Source: Lithospermum erythrorhizon
Lineage: Eukaryota; Streptophyta; Magnoliopsida; Boraginales; Boraginaceae
Direction of reading: 5' to 3'
NCBI GenBank assembly: GCA_019722365.1
Contig: JADFUC010002415.1
Span: 310,001-374,000 of the forward strand
DNA length: 64,000 bases
Made by a program: the position numbers and the translations under genes
Shown here: positions 38,819 through 49,402 of the stretch, in pieces
Layout of the letters: every line of letters starts with the position of its first letter
How positions within the stretch are numbered: position 1 is the first letter of the stretch
The notes under the pieces: model-generated
Seen by the model: only the letters and a program-made list of their open reading frames with translations
Database searches by the model: none
What the model was told of the DNA's origin: nothing

Positions 38819-39628
38819 ATGGAAAGTTCCAAGGGCGAAAACAATGAAGGTAACATGGAAATTTCGCAAAACTCTAGGTTTTCGGTGTCGTTGTTCAACC
38901 GATCCATGACTTTTCAATCATCTCCTGCATTTGGAGTTTGGAAAAAACCCATTGATCGTAATGGTTCTGTGAAGAATCTGTATAGTTCATCATATGAATC
39001 AATAGTTACTGCAGGGAATTCTCTTAAGGGGAAAGTCAAGAATCTGTGTTCACTTTTCGAGAAGCAGTCACAGTCTCAGTCGCTGCCTTCTCCATTTTCG
39101 TCGAAGACCTCTGTTTTGGAGGATTCTCCGAGTAGGGTTTTGTCTTCGTATGGTGGGATATACTTGCCAGGAACTGAGGATAGAGTAGTTGTTTATTTCA
39201 CGAGCCTTCGTGGGGTTAGGAGGACGTTTATTGATTGTAGTTCTGTGAGGATGATCTTGAAGGCTTTTCGGATTGAGCTGGATGAAAGAGATATATCGAT
39301 GCATATAGCCTATAAGAAGGAGCTGTTGAGTGTATTGGGTGAGAAATCGGTGACATTGCCTCAGGTGTTTATTAAGGGGAAACTCATTGGTGGGGCGGAT
39401 TTGATCAGGCAGCTGCACGAGACAGGTGAACTAGCGAAGATGCTCAAAGGGATCCCACTTAAGACGGTCATGAAGTCTTGCGATGAATGTGGGGATATTC
39501 GGTTTGTGCCATGTATCAATTGCAATGGTAGCAAGAAGGTGTTCGATGAGGATGAGGATCAGGTTACGAGATGTCCTGATTGCAATGAAAATGGTATAAT
39601 TCAATGCCCGATTTGCAATGTGAGTTGA
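38819..39628 (+). CDS. Glutaredoxin-domain protein with C-terminal CxxC zinc-binding-like motif
   Basis: Intronless gene for 269 aa of the plant family exemplified by At5g39865/At3g28850. Residues 1-115 are a Ser-rich, low-complexity region. The glutaredoxin fold spans about 121-212: VVVYFTSLRGVRRTFIDC (the usual CPYC-type site is replaced by SLRG, as is normal for this subgroup), TLPQVFIKGKLIGGADLI with the cis-proline P181 and the GG of the glutathione site. The tail (219-269) has four CxxC pairs: C221/C224, C232/C235, C252/C255, C263/C266, like the DnaJ cysteine-rich zinc fold. Thiol-disulfide activity is doubtful because the catalytic dithiol is missing; zinc binding is inferred. Start chosen at the first ATG after the repeat array. 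Confidence 0.9.
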   Translation: MESSKGENNEGNMEISQNSRFSVSLFNRSMTFQSSPAFGVWKKPIDRNGSVKNLYSSSYESIVTAGNSLKGKVKNLCSLFEKQSQSQSLPSPFSSKTSVLEDSPSRVLSSYGGIYLPGTEDRVVVYFTSLRGVRRTFIDCSSVRMILKAFRIELDERDISMHIAYKKELLSVLGEKSVTLPQVFIKGKLIGGADLIRQLHETGELAKMLKGIPLKTVMKSCDECGDIRFVPCINCNGSKKVFDEDEDQVTRCPDCNENGIIQCPICNVS

Positions 39629-41180
39629 TAATTAGGTATAATATCGATTGGAATAATGGCGTGATCCTAATACTACTATTTCTATTGATCATAGTTTCTG
39701 GGATTCGGTGGATCGAATTCTCAGTGTAGGTCTTATCAATGGTCTCCTGAGTTGACATTGGGAAATGTTAAACGTCTCTAGTCTAAACCCACAGGGTTGT
39801 TTGTGTGTGTATATATTCGGTTGTGTGGATTGTGGCTTTTTAATCTAGAGGCGATTGGCTTGTTCGCCTCTTGGTAATGTAAAACAGCGGCTTAATTTAT
39901 CTAAAAGCTGTTTTGTGATAGGAAGTTGACTGTGTTTGGTTTGTAGCATATAGATTGCTCAAAGCAAATATGGCATTGTATGTCAACTGAAGTTTATATA
40001 AAAAATAGAGTTTGTTAATGCTCTTATTGCAATCTTTATACTTCATAGTTGGTAAAAATCAGTCATTTGCTTGCTATACTGTACCTATTATGATGTTTAT
40101 TGGCATTGCTTCTTTGCAAATGTTAAGTCTTGGGAATGAGGCAATGACTGGTATCATGCTATTGTTTAGGGATATATTCTCAGGATGTCTCTCGATGTCA
40201 CTTACGTGTCAGCGTGTTTCGTATGTTTATGCGTTATGTAGTGAGTGATTATCTGATTAAATGCTCATATGATATTCAGCGAAACGTGATGTCTGGCTGT
40301 GTGGAAACATGAAAAGGCATCTAAGATAAAGAATGCAGGCCAGATATATTATACCCATATCTACTTATTTTCTTAATAAATTGGTAATTGTACTTCTGAT
40401 GTCATCTTATTAAGTGTACCTCGTTTTCTTAATATATTGGTAATATGGACCAACGTATGAACTTGATAATAACATTGAGCCTAGTGACATCGACCATTAT
40501 TCTAAATTTGGTATTAAGTCGTTGTATAAGAAGTTTTATTGGCTCAATTAAGTGTGTATAAAACTCTCTTTCTCTCAGTAAAGAAGGAAAGCTACTAGAC
40601 ATGCAATTTGATCTTCGATTAGCAAGCCAAGCCTAGCTCGATCGAATGATACTCGATACAGTTCTCATATATAAGTTATTAAGTCGTAACTAGTTTCTCG
40701 ATAAATACTTAACTCATTTTCAAGTCTGCCTCAGAGCTGATATTTAAGTTCATAAGTTACCATGACAGAGGGCAAGTTTCACTAGTAAGTTAAATGCCCA
40801 AGTCAAAGATTATTTTGAAGTTTAAACACTAGGCAAAAGATAGCATCAAAATAATCTGTAATCAACTGTGATGAAGTGTAATTTTTTACAACATAAAAAT
40901 CATTTGGAAGCCTATCATCAACCGAAGCCTTCTTGTAAACGAATGGTAGCAACTAGCAAACATGTAATTTGTTTACCGTTCATCACCCTCAAAATCCTAT
41001 TATGAGATCATGGTCCAGCACTCTAGCAACACATTAGATAGCTGATTATAGTGTGTATTCGACCGAAGTTTAAGCATCAAGGTAATAAAATGCAATGGAG
41101 ATGGTGAATATATCATGAAAAAGTTTCGATGCCTCAGCTTATTTGGTCGAATTTAGAAAAGGAAGCGCAAGAATAACAAT
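39629..41180. other. Spacer, convergent 3' flanks
   Basis: Holds the 3' region of the glutaredoxin-like gene and, on the other strand, sequence beyond the UMP synthase remnant. Only chance open frames were seen. Confidence 0.4.
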
Positions 41181-41182
41181 TC

Positions 41183-41545
41183 TTATTTACAGTTCAATAA
41201 CTATGCATTCTACCCTTGAAGTCGTTACTCACGAGCTGTCTCTGCAGGATTAGCAGCCTTAATGATTCCGCGACCTACAATTATAATGTCACTACCACCA
41301 TCAGCAATGACCTGAAATTGCACACATCAACTTTACATAATTTTCAAGACACGATGTACCAGCAACAAAATTGACCCAGGAAGTTTCTAGTCCTGCAAAG
41401 GATTTACAAGGGAAAGGCAGGCAAAAAAATAATAATTCAGGACTTACAGAATTCGAAGTGTTGTACTGCCGACCCAGAGCATCTCCACCATTCACCAGTT
41501 GAACACCAAGAGTGGCATGAATCAAGACAGGATTCAAGTTCTTGT
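41183..41545 (-). pseudogene. UMP synthase (OMP decarboxylase end) pseudogene fragment
   Basis: The last part of plant UMP synthase is recognisable in two exons. Exon A (about 41460-41535) gives [20 protein letters not shown], then GRQYNTSNS, ending in a preserved GTAAGT donor. Exon B (from 41314, after CAATTTCAG) gives [20 protein letters not shown], then NPAETARE. The following codons should be EYRLQGWNAYL, but Tyr is TAA, Trp is TAG and the second Tyr is TAG. The retained intron shows DNA-level duplication, not retroposition. The rest of the gene is absent; the fragment abuts the stop codon of the PPR gene. Confidence 0.85.
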
Positions 41546-43525
41546 TTAAAGACTGCTATCTAAAACATTATTCATGCAGTCCACTGCTCCAGCAGAACCA
41601 GTTTTGCTAAGTAGACGCCGAACTAAACAACTCCATGTAGACATGACGGGGTTGATACCAGAGGCGACCATTCTGGAAAAGTAAACCCATGCTGGTTCTA
41701 TTCCACTGACTTCAAATACCGAAGATATTATGCTAGTAAATGTAACTATATCAGGTCGACAATTGAATGCATGCATTGCATTAAGAAGTTTAGCAGCATC
41801 TTCCACTTTTCCTCCCTTACAGTACGCGTTTATTAATATAGTAAATGTGAATGCATCAGGCATTATTCCCCTCACAAACATTTTCCCTAGAAGATTCAGA
41901 GGAAGGTCCAGCATACCAGCAGTATAAAAGCCATATATGATAGTGTTGTATGTCACTAAATTAAATTCGACTCCTTGTCTCTCCATCTTCACAACAAGTT
42001 CGAGTGCTGATCCGAAGTTGTTGTGTTTGAAAAGACCATCCAATAGCTCGTTATAAGTGGTGGTATTAGGTGCACACCCTTTACTTATCATTTCATCAAA
42101 CAACACCATAGCCGAGTCTACTCTGCCTCTGGCACATAAACCTCTGATAAACGTGTTGAACGTAATAGTGTTAGGTGGGCAGTTGTCCATCCTCATCTGC
42201 TCAATCAGATTATAAGCTTGATCAAACATAGAATTTCTACAAAGCACATCCACTATGCAAGTGAGCACAACAACATTGGGACGGCAACCAATAGATATCA
42301 TCTTGTTCCAAATTTCAGAAGCACCATAGAGGTCTCCAGTTTTTGTGCAGCCATCAATCAGAGTACTGAAAGTTATCAAATTTGGAGCGCAACCACTCCT
42401 CATCATTTTATTTAAAACAGAAAACGATTTTTCCATATTTCCAGACAGGCACATGCCATAGATGAGAGTATTATATGTGACAACATTTGGTAATATTCCC
42501 TCGTTAATCATTTTTTCAAATACTTCATCAGCTTCATACAATCCTCCTCTGAAACAAAAACTCCTTATTATGGAAGTGTAAGTCCAAATATTTGGACTGC
42601 ATCCTCTAGTATACATTTTGGCCAAAATGGCAAGAGAGAGCTCAATATGGCCTGAACCAGACAAATTACTTATTAATGTAGTGTATGAAATCACATCAGG
42701 ACTAATTCCCTTCTCAGACATCTCAGTCAATAATGTAAAAGCCTCACTAATTTTTCCAACTCGACAAAATCCCTTTATCAATGAATTATACACCGGTACA
42801 CATGGATGAAACCTTTCCGCAAGTTCTTGTGCATCTTTAACTTTCCCAATGTTACACAAAGAAGATATAATAGTAGTATAGCTCACCTCATCCGGCCTGG
42901 ATCCCTTGTTCGACATTTCCACTAGCAACTTACAAGCCGCATCAACTCTACCTTTCTTACACAAAGACTTCAGAAGAATATTATACGTGTACAAGTTCGG
43001 CTCCAGTCCATCCTTCTTAATATTCATATAAAGTGGACTAATCATATTAAACCTATCCTCAGCAAGCAATGCATCTAACAAATGATTGTAAATCCTAACA
43101 CTCGGCCTACATCCAAATTCTCGAATCCTATAAAAGGTTTGCAGCGCTTTCTCAGACGCCCCAGCTCGCCTATAAGACGTAATCACACTAATAAACAAAT
43201 CCTCAGAGCAAGCAATCCCTTCCAACTTCATTTGCTGCAAAAGATACTGAATCCCATCTAACCGATGCTCGTGCCCGAGCATCTCTATCATCAGTTTGTA
43301 TGTCAAAGGTGTGTGCTTCCATTTCTTCGAATTCGCTAAAAACTTAAAATACTCTAATGCTGACACAATATTCTTTTCACTTCTCAATCTCTTCACTACA
43401 TCGGATTCTTTAAGCTCAGTTGTAGTCTTATCAATCTCAAAAATGGGGTTTATGTTAAGAACAAAAGGGACTGATGAAGCCCTTTTGTTTCTTAACAATA
43501 ATGAGCAGCCTTCTTTAAGATACAT
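41546..43525 (-). CDS. P-class pentatricopeptide repeat protein, At3g48810-like
   Basis: Intronless, 659 aa. RNA-binding PPR proteins of this class act in plastids or mitochondria in RNA processing, stability or translation. The N-terminus ([20 protein letters not shown]) is basic and poor in acidic residues, consistent with organelle import, and closely resembles the start of Arabidopsis At3g48810, which is of similar length. From about residue 74 onward the protein is a nearly continuous run of about 15 35-aa repeats of the form [20 protein letters not shown]. There is no E, DYW or SMR domain at the end. Target RNA is unknown. The stop codon lies directly at the edge of the UMP synthase remnant, so its 3' UTR probably runs through that pseudogene. 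Confidence 0.93.
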   Translation of the reverse strand: MYLKEGCSLLLRNKRASSVPFVLNINPIFEIDKTTTELKESDVVKRLRSEKNIVSALEYFKFLANSKKWKHTPLTYKLMIEMLGHEHRLDGIQYLLQQMKLEGIACSEDLFISVITSYRRAGASEKALQTFYRIREFGCRPSVRIYNHLLDALLAEDRFNMISPLYMNIKKDGLEPNLYTYNILLKSLCKKGRVDAACKLLVEMSNKGSRPDEVSYTTIISSLCNIGKVKDAQELAERFHPCVPVYNSLIKGFCRVGKISEAFTLLTEMSEKGISPDVISYTTLISNLSGSGHIELSLAILAKMYTRGCSPNIWTYTSIIRSFCFRGGLYEADEVFEKMINEGILPNVVTYNTLIYGMCLSGNMEKSFSVLNKMMRSGCAPNLITFSTLIDGCTKTGDLYGASEIWNKMISIGCRPNVVVLTCIVDVLCRNSMFDQAYNLIEQMRMDNCPPNTITFNTFIRGLCARGRVDSAMVLFDEMISKGCAPNTTTYNELLDGLFKHNNFGSALELVVKMERQGVEFNLVTYNTIIYGFYTAGMLDLPLNLLGKMFVRGIMPDAFTFTILINAYCKGGKVEDAAKLLNAMHAFNCRPDIVTFTSIISSVFEVSGIEPAWVYFSRMVASGINPVMSTWSCLVRRLLSKTGSAGAVDCMNNVLDSSL

Positions 43526-43539
43526 ATTAAATAATTAAA

Positions 43540-44215
43540 TGATCAAAAGGGCATTTATATTTTACTATATTGTACAAATAATCCACACCAAAAACATTAA
43601 TTTCTTAAAGTTGCTAACTTTTTCATCAAATACAATTATATGATCATAGCATCTTGAAGAGGATTGAGTATAAAGTTACAAGTTACAATTTGAATTTTCT
43701 TTTTAATTAAAACATGTTAATTAAACATAATCATGAATGTTAATTAAACATGACTAGGAAGATGCAGTTATCTGACCTTTCAAAGACGTTCAACTCTGGA
43801 GGTCTAGTACTGTTTATGTGCTTTTAAGTTTAAGCACCATTACTCCATAAGTGTTTGTAATCGGTCCGGTAAGGATACACACCAGTAAGCTTTTTCAATA
43901 AAATGAAAATTTTACTGCGCTTAATGAAACACCAGCTGATATCTTTACACGAATAGGAGACGAAATAGTCGTTCTGGCGGCTTGACAGTATTTGTGTGTG
44001 TGTATATGACTCGAGGTCCGATAATGTATCGGCCAGATTTCGTGTCACTCAAAACACGTTGAGCATCGACCTAACATCATATTTTCGGCTTCTTTACGTC
44101 ACTGTAATATTTAGCGCATTTACACATAGGCCCATATATTCGATCGTGTCGACCACGCAACACTTGCCATATATTTTATACGTTTAGAAATAAAGCGTAT
44201 TTTCGGCCTATTTCA
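43540..44215. other. Spacer upstream of the PPR gene
   Basis: No gene recognised. It presumably contains the PPR promoter. Confidence 0.35.
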
Positions 44216-44625
44216 ACCGGAACCTTATTTTCAGCAAAATATATGATGCCAGGCCGAAAGACCAAAAAATATGGTCACACGACAACAACCTAAAATATGT
44301 TTGTCAGGCTGAAACTAGCAGAAAAATACAATCTTTGAGACAGTATGGTCCCGGACGAAGCAGGCGAAAATACGGTCCAGGAAAGAAGCAGACGAGAAAA
44401 TATGTTATCGCGGTAAAGCAGGGCTAAAAAGCGATCCCGGGTCGAAGCAGGGAAAAAAAATATAGTCCTGGATGAAGCAGTAGAAAATATGGTATTGGGA
44501 ACGGGCGAAAACATGTTGGAAGCGAATATATATTCACGGATCGAAATGTGTAGCCGAAAATAATTCGTGAGGCAGAAAGAGTCGAAAATATGTTCGCAGG
44601 ACGAAATGGGTAGAAAATATGGTGT
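44216..44625. repeat. Degenerate tandem array of a GAAAATATGGTC-type motif
   Basis: About ten to twelve imperfect units of roughly 30-40 bp. Each has an AGAAAATATGGTC-like core followed by CC(T/C)GG and A(C/T)GAAGCAGG, for example near 44340, 44365, 44395, 44450, 44485, 44580 and 44615. Could be transposon subterminal repeats or a decayed satellite. The strand-opposite TATTTTCGGCC motif occurs just upstream at 44080 and 44200. Confidence 0.55.
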
Positions 44626-44639
44626 TAGGTTGGATAGTC

Positions 44640-45610
44640 AAATGTGACAAGTTTAGGAATATGAAATTAAATCAAATGTGATGACCGTCTTTCGGGTATG
44701 GAACATAATAATTTTGTATATTCTTGAATTATCATTGAGTTTCAAAGTTAATTGGAAGTCAAAATGTCATTTTACCTGCTATATTGGTGTCAAGTGTAAA
44801 AAAATACATGTTTTTTGAATTCAAGTATCTATTTGTAAGAGTGTGAGTTTTTTTATCGAAGCGATAAATTAGAAATTACGTATAATATACATCTGACGAT
44901 TAAATTCTAAGAGAAATCGAGCGAAGATTTAACTTGAATAAAAGATGCAAGTAATAGAATACATTGAAGCTAATGTATTTAGTAGAGTGCAAGGTTAAGT
45001 ATGCCAAAAATTAAGTATGACCAAATTGTGAAGATTATCACCTTTTTACATAATGTTTTGGAGTTGAAATAATCTTTTAATAAAATTCTCATAATTAGTT
45101 TCCTTTTATCTAATTTAATAAGAGAAAAAATAGAGACAAAATTAAATTTGTGAAATGTGTTTGAAATTTCGTTAGAGATAAAACGAGTCATTGTTTTGGA
45201 GAATTTAACTTAATATTTTAAGACATTAATTGCTCTAATACACCCGACAGTAATTATTCGTTATACATACAAATTTAGCCATATGAATTATTATTACAGA
45301 ACAAACATAAACTTTTGCTGATAGGCGATGGTACGTACAATATTCAAACACATATGGCGCGAAACACACAAAACAATTACGAGTAATAGTTTTACACACT
45401 CATGCATATACTAAACTCTCACCAACACCATAATTCATTCATTTGTTTGTCTTCAATTTCATTGTTGAGTTGTTGTCTTCTATGTGTTCACTTCTTTATT
45501 AGAACATACGTTGATGTTCATCATGCATGTGGAAATGGAAAACAAATGTGACTCTTTAGTATTTATTGCAAAAAAAGAGCACATTATTGCGGATTACGAA
45601 CGTAACTACT
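44640..45610. other. AT-rich spacer
   Basis: Only short chance frames. The right end is the 3' flank of the extensin-like gene. Confidence 0.35.
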
Positions 45611-45616
45611 TTTCGA

Positions 45617-45833
45617 TCACTTCGTAAAATTTGAGGGAAGGTTTAGAGAAGCATTGTTGGGTTGTGGGAATGGGGGGTGTGACTTCTTTGGAGGAGATTC
45701 TGGTGGATATTCTTTGGGTGGAGTTGGTGGGGGTGATTTCTTAGGTGGGGTTGGAGGATAATGTGGTTTCTTTGGAGGTGGGGGTGGAGGGGACTTCTTA
45801 TGACGCCGATGATGGGAGGTGGGGATGGAGCAT
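45617..45833 (-). pseudogene. Out-of-frame 3' remainder of the extensin-like gene
   Basis: In a different frame from the main coding region this encodes HKKSPPPPPPKKPHYPPTPP, then KKSPPPTPPKEYPPESPP, ending NLPSNFTK and a stop at 45617. A short block in the third frame (SLPPRKYPPLPKK, about 45868-45906) bridges the two. Together they look like the original C-terminus now separated by two frame changes. Sequencing or assembly error in this low-complexity region is possible. Confidence 0.6.
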
Positions 45834-46664
45834 TCAGCTTCTTTTAATTGGTGGTGGAGGTGGGTGATTACTTCTTTGGTAGTGGTGGGTACTTCCTTGG
45901 TGGCAGTGAGTGGAGGTGGGTGCGGTGGTAGTGGAGTACTTCTTTGGTGGTGGTGGAGGTGGGTACTTCTTTGGTGGTGGTGGAGGAGGGTACTTCTTTG
46001 GTGGAGGAGGAGATTTCTTTGGTGATGGTGGGCATTCCTTTGGTGGAGGTGACTTCTTTGGTGGTGGAGGGCGTTTCTTTGGTGGGGGAGATTTCTTTGG
46101 TGGTGGAGAAGGTGGACATTCTTTTGGTGGGGGTGGTGGAGGTGATTCTTTAGGTGGAGGATATTTCTTTGGTGGAGGAGGAGGGGGTGACTTCTTTGGT
46201 GGAGGATATTTCTTTGGTGGAGGAGGAGGGGGTGACTTCTTTGGTGGAGGATATTTCTTTGGTGGTGGAGGATGGGGTGACTTCTTTGGTGGACATTCTT
46301 CTTTAGGGGGTGACTTCTTAGGTGGGGGTGGTGATTCTTTAGGTGGAGGATATTTCTTTGGTGGTGGAGGAGGGGGTGACTTCTTTGGTGGAGGATATTT
46401 CTTTGGTGGTGGTGGAGGGGGTGACTTCTTTGGAGGAGGTGGTGATTCTTTTGGAGGAGGATATTTCTTTGGGGGAGGATGTGGAGGTGACTTCTTTGGT
46501 GGGGGTGGGTATTCTTTGGGGGGAGGTGACTTTTCAGGTGGAACACAATCCTTATCTAGTGTATCTGTAGTGTAGTTGTTGGCAGATATTCCTATTGGGA
46601 AGCTTAAAGACACTATAGCAAGTAGAAGAATAACAATATTGAGACAAACTAGCTTAGTCCCCAT
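45834..46664 (-). CDS. Proline-rich extensin-like cell-wall protein, C-terminus shifted
   Basis: Secreted hydroxyproline-rich glycoprotein of the wall. The start is placed at the second Met (MGTKLVCLNIVILLLAIVSL), because the TATA box lies only about 25 bp before an upstream in-frame ATG at 46682, which would then fall at the transcription start. A signal peptide of about 26 residues precedes NNYTTDTLDKDCVPP. The body alternates PPPKKSPPPPPPKKYPPPKK units. SPPPPPP stretches are candidate sites for hydroxylation and arabinosylation, and Tyr and Lys could cross-link. The open frame leaves the repeat near 45935 and ends at 45834 as non-repetitive peptide, while Pro-Lys repeat coding continues in other frames to 45617. 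This suggests small indels in the 3' part. The opposite strand reads as Gly-rich only because of the repeat. Confidence 0.75.
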   Translation of the reverse strand: MGTKLVCLNIVILLLAIVSLSFPIGISANNYTTDTLDKDCVPPEKSPPPKEYPPPPKKSPPHPPPKKYPPPKESPPPPKKSPPPPPPKKYPPPKKSPPPPPPKKYPPPKESPPPPKKSPPKEECPPKKSPHPPPPKKYPPPKKSPPPPPPKKYPPPKKSPPPPPPKKYPPPKESPPPPPPKECPPSPPPKKSPPPKKRPPPPKKSPPPKECPPSPKKSPPPPKKYPPPPPPKKYPPPPPPKKYSTTTAPTSTHCHQGSTHHYQRSNHPPPPPIKRS

Positions 46665-46705
46665 GTTTTCTACTCCATGCATACTTCAAGCAGCCTTCAT
46701 GACCT

Positions 46706-46714
46706 GTTTATATA
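46706..46714 (-). promoter_or_regulatory. TATA box of the extensin-like gene
   Basis: Minus strand CTATATAAACAG. Its distance implies initiation near 46680, which favours the internal ATG at 46664 as the translation start. Confidence 0.6.
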
Positions 46715-46819
46715 GGCAAATAGCATACAGGTTGACAAATCAATTTACTTTGAAGAATTTCATCACGCAAGAGTCAAAAATAGGAGGTCACAATCAAGTA
46801 GTGAAGGACTGAGATTCGG

Positions 46820-48450
46820 TTGGTTACTTGTTAACATAGAGGCCATTATCAACTTCACCCATACATTTCTCTTATGATCACTCTATTAACATGTTTAGTA
46901 ATCTGTTCAGAGACGACAAGTGAGATAATTTAGCTAGCATGTGCATTAGAAATATTACAAGGCAATGACAATGCAATGAGAGGTAGGGTCCTCTTCTGCA
47001 TGCAATTATGAACACTTCAATCAACTTTTTATAATAAAAATCCTATCGGTGGTGTCTAACATGCGCATTGCCGTCGTCACAATGCGAGTTTTCTATTGTT
47101 TATAATTTTTAAATCAATTTACTAATATATATGTTAGAAAATTGTCATGCTCTTTAGAAACCATAACTAATTCAAGTATCATAGAAAATTTTACAAACGA
47201 TTTAAAAAATGTCTCATACCCCATTCCAATTTTAACTTCGACATTTTCTCGTTGTGTGGTTTTGATTTTTTGATAATACAAGTCACTAAACCATTCCATT
47301 TTTGCATTTGCATATTGGATCCGTTACCTTTTGTTTTACGAAAAAATGCTAATGACTTTGTGATTTAACAGAGATTTAAAGCAATTCAACAAGCCAACAA
47401 CTTGTACTTTACCTCAACAAATCAAAGTACTTGTGACCACATGTACTTTTTCATGTTTCAAACTTTTTCTTTTTGTTCTCTTCCATTGAACCAAAAAATT
47501 TGAAAGCTAAATATTCCTCATTTATTTAGTTATAGTCTTTTGAACGTAATTAATTGCTTCAGAAATAATGATTCATATTACTAGATGTTCTTTATTTTGA
47601 GTAAATATGAACAAGAAAGTAAAAAATAAAATAGTAGTGACAATATCGCTATAAAAGTGTGAATGTGAAATAGTATTCTTCCCCATTTTTGTAAAGAAAT
47701 TTCAAATCCTCAAATAAAGCTAATCACAAAAATATAATTATCAAACTTCAATTATATTTAAATAAATAATTAAATTTATGCATTTTTCATACATGTGTCG
47801 CTTCATTAAAATTCTTTTAAGATAAATTATTCTTAATATCTGTAGGAGTTACATGACTCATTATAATACTTAGAATTACACATTTATTAATCAATATATA
47901 TTACATGACTAAATACACAAATCTAAAATAAGTTGTAATGAAATGAATGAAATGAAATATGTACCATTAAATAAAGTAAATATTATATTGTTTTTACTTA
48001 ACATTCGTAATTTATTTGGCTCTTAACATATGTGACATAGAATGAAAAATATTGTCATGAATTGAATATATTATATTATCTGCAAAGATTATAAGCAATT
48101 TATTTACCAAGATTATAAATCATATCAAATTTATTTAGCATATGCTTTAAACTTTTAAAATTTATGTAGGAATGATCAATAAATCGCGTTTTAGTCTCCC
48201 CAGAAATCAAAGTGACTATATGAATATAATAATAAGAAAGTATTAATATTTATTCTAATTCAATATAATAGCAATTGTTAATTTTATAATTTATTTTAAT
48301 TCTTTATCGTTAGATAATTGTTAAATAAGGCTCGTGTCCAAATTAATACTCCGACTTGTAGACTATATTTGAATCCTAACTATAGATAAATTTTATATAT
48401 TATTATCGTAAAATGATATTATTATTAAATAAAAATATTATTATTGAAAT
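46820..48450. other. AT-rich spacer
   Basis: No gene, RNA or clear repeat recognised. Confidence 0.35.
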
Positions 48451-48456
48451 AAAATA

Positions 48457-48832
48457 ATAATTGATCTTAAAAATAAAACAAATAAATAATTGCATTTCAC
48501 ATCAAAATAAAAACACATTAAAATTATATTGCGAGACAATTTATAGTGATTGAGAGTTACAATATATGACTAATAATTGATCTTAAAATAAAATAAGTAA
48601 ACAAATCAATTTATTTCATATCACGATAATAAACACTGCATTAAATTAAAACCTGATTTACTAGTGATTGGGAATTCTACTGATACTCTTAGTAATTCCA
48701 TAGTAATTGATCTTAAAAATAATATCGGTAAACAAATCTGCATTTCATATCAAGATAATAAATACATTAGATTGTAGTTCGAACTGATTCATGAGTGGTT
48801 GGGAATTACAATCTCTTACTATTCCATCATTT
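48457..48832. repeat. Three diverged tandem units of about 116-130 bp
   Basis: Each unit starts near AATTGATCTTAAAA (TTGATC at 48461, 48577 and 48707), then AAACAAAT, TTTCA(C/T)ATCA and ATAA(T/A)A(C/A)A, and ends with AGTG(A/G)TTG(G/A)GA(A/G)TT. Divergence is high, so the array is old. Confidence 0.7.
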
Positions 48833-48839
48833 TTTATGA

Positions 48840-49358
48840 CTAAAATTAATTAATGCATTAAACAAAGTAGTTGTATAAATATATACAATTAGCTATGAAA
48901 TCAAATTATGCGCTTTAAAAAAATAAATAATTCTACCATTTGTTGATCCTTATTTCGTAGTAAAACTCTTATAAAATAATGGGCTAATAGCAAACCCAAT
49001 GAGCCAGCCCCCACTTTTTTTAATTATAATGACACGGTGCTAAAGTTGAAATTTTGTGAGTTCTTGGCAATGCCGTCACGATATCTTAATTTTTCTTTAT
49101 ATTTTTTTGAACATGTAACACGTAAAAATATTTTTCTATATATATTATATGTCTTCCTTGAATAATTCCCCACTTTATGCATACATATAGAAAAATTATA
49201 GACAATTAAGTTTTATGAGATGAGCAGAAAAAGGTACTACTTCTTGGTGTTATAAGTAATTTTTTGATTGATTATTTTTCTATATAATATTTGTTTTTAC
49301 TATTAAGTGTGTTTTAAAATGCTCGACAAAAGATTAATAGGATGACTAAACCACCTTT

Positions 49359-49402
<44 letters not shown>

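Noticed and set aside
39068..39418. Minus-strand open frame of 116 codons
   Set aside because: Antisense to the glutaredoxin-like coding region, with no family resemblance.
40012..40248. 78-codon open frame after the glutaredoxin-like gene
   Set aside because: Hydrophobic chance frame in the 3' flank; no homologue recognised.
41730..43538. Several plus-strand open frames of 60-80 codons
   Set aside because: All are antisense shadows of the PPR gene.
45910..46575. Plus-strand open frame of 221 codons encoding a Gly/Phe-rich protein
   Set aside because: It is the antisense of the Pro-Lys repeat of the extensin-like gene. The opposite strand has a signal peptide, a TATA box and a known protein architecture.
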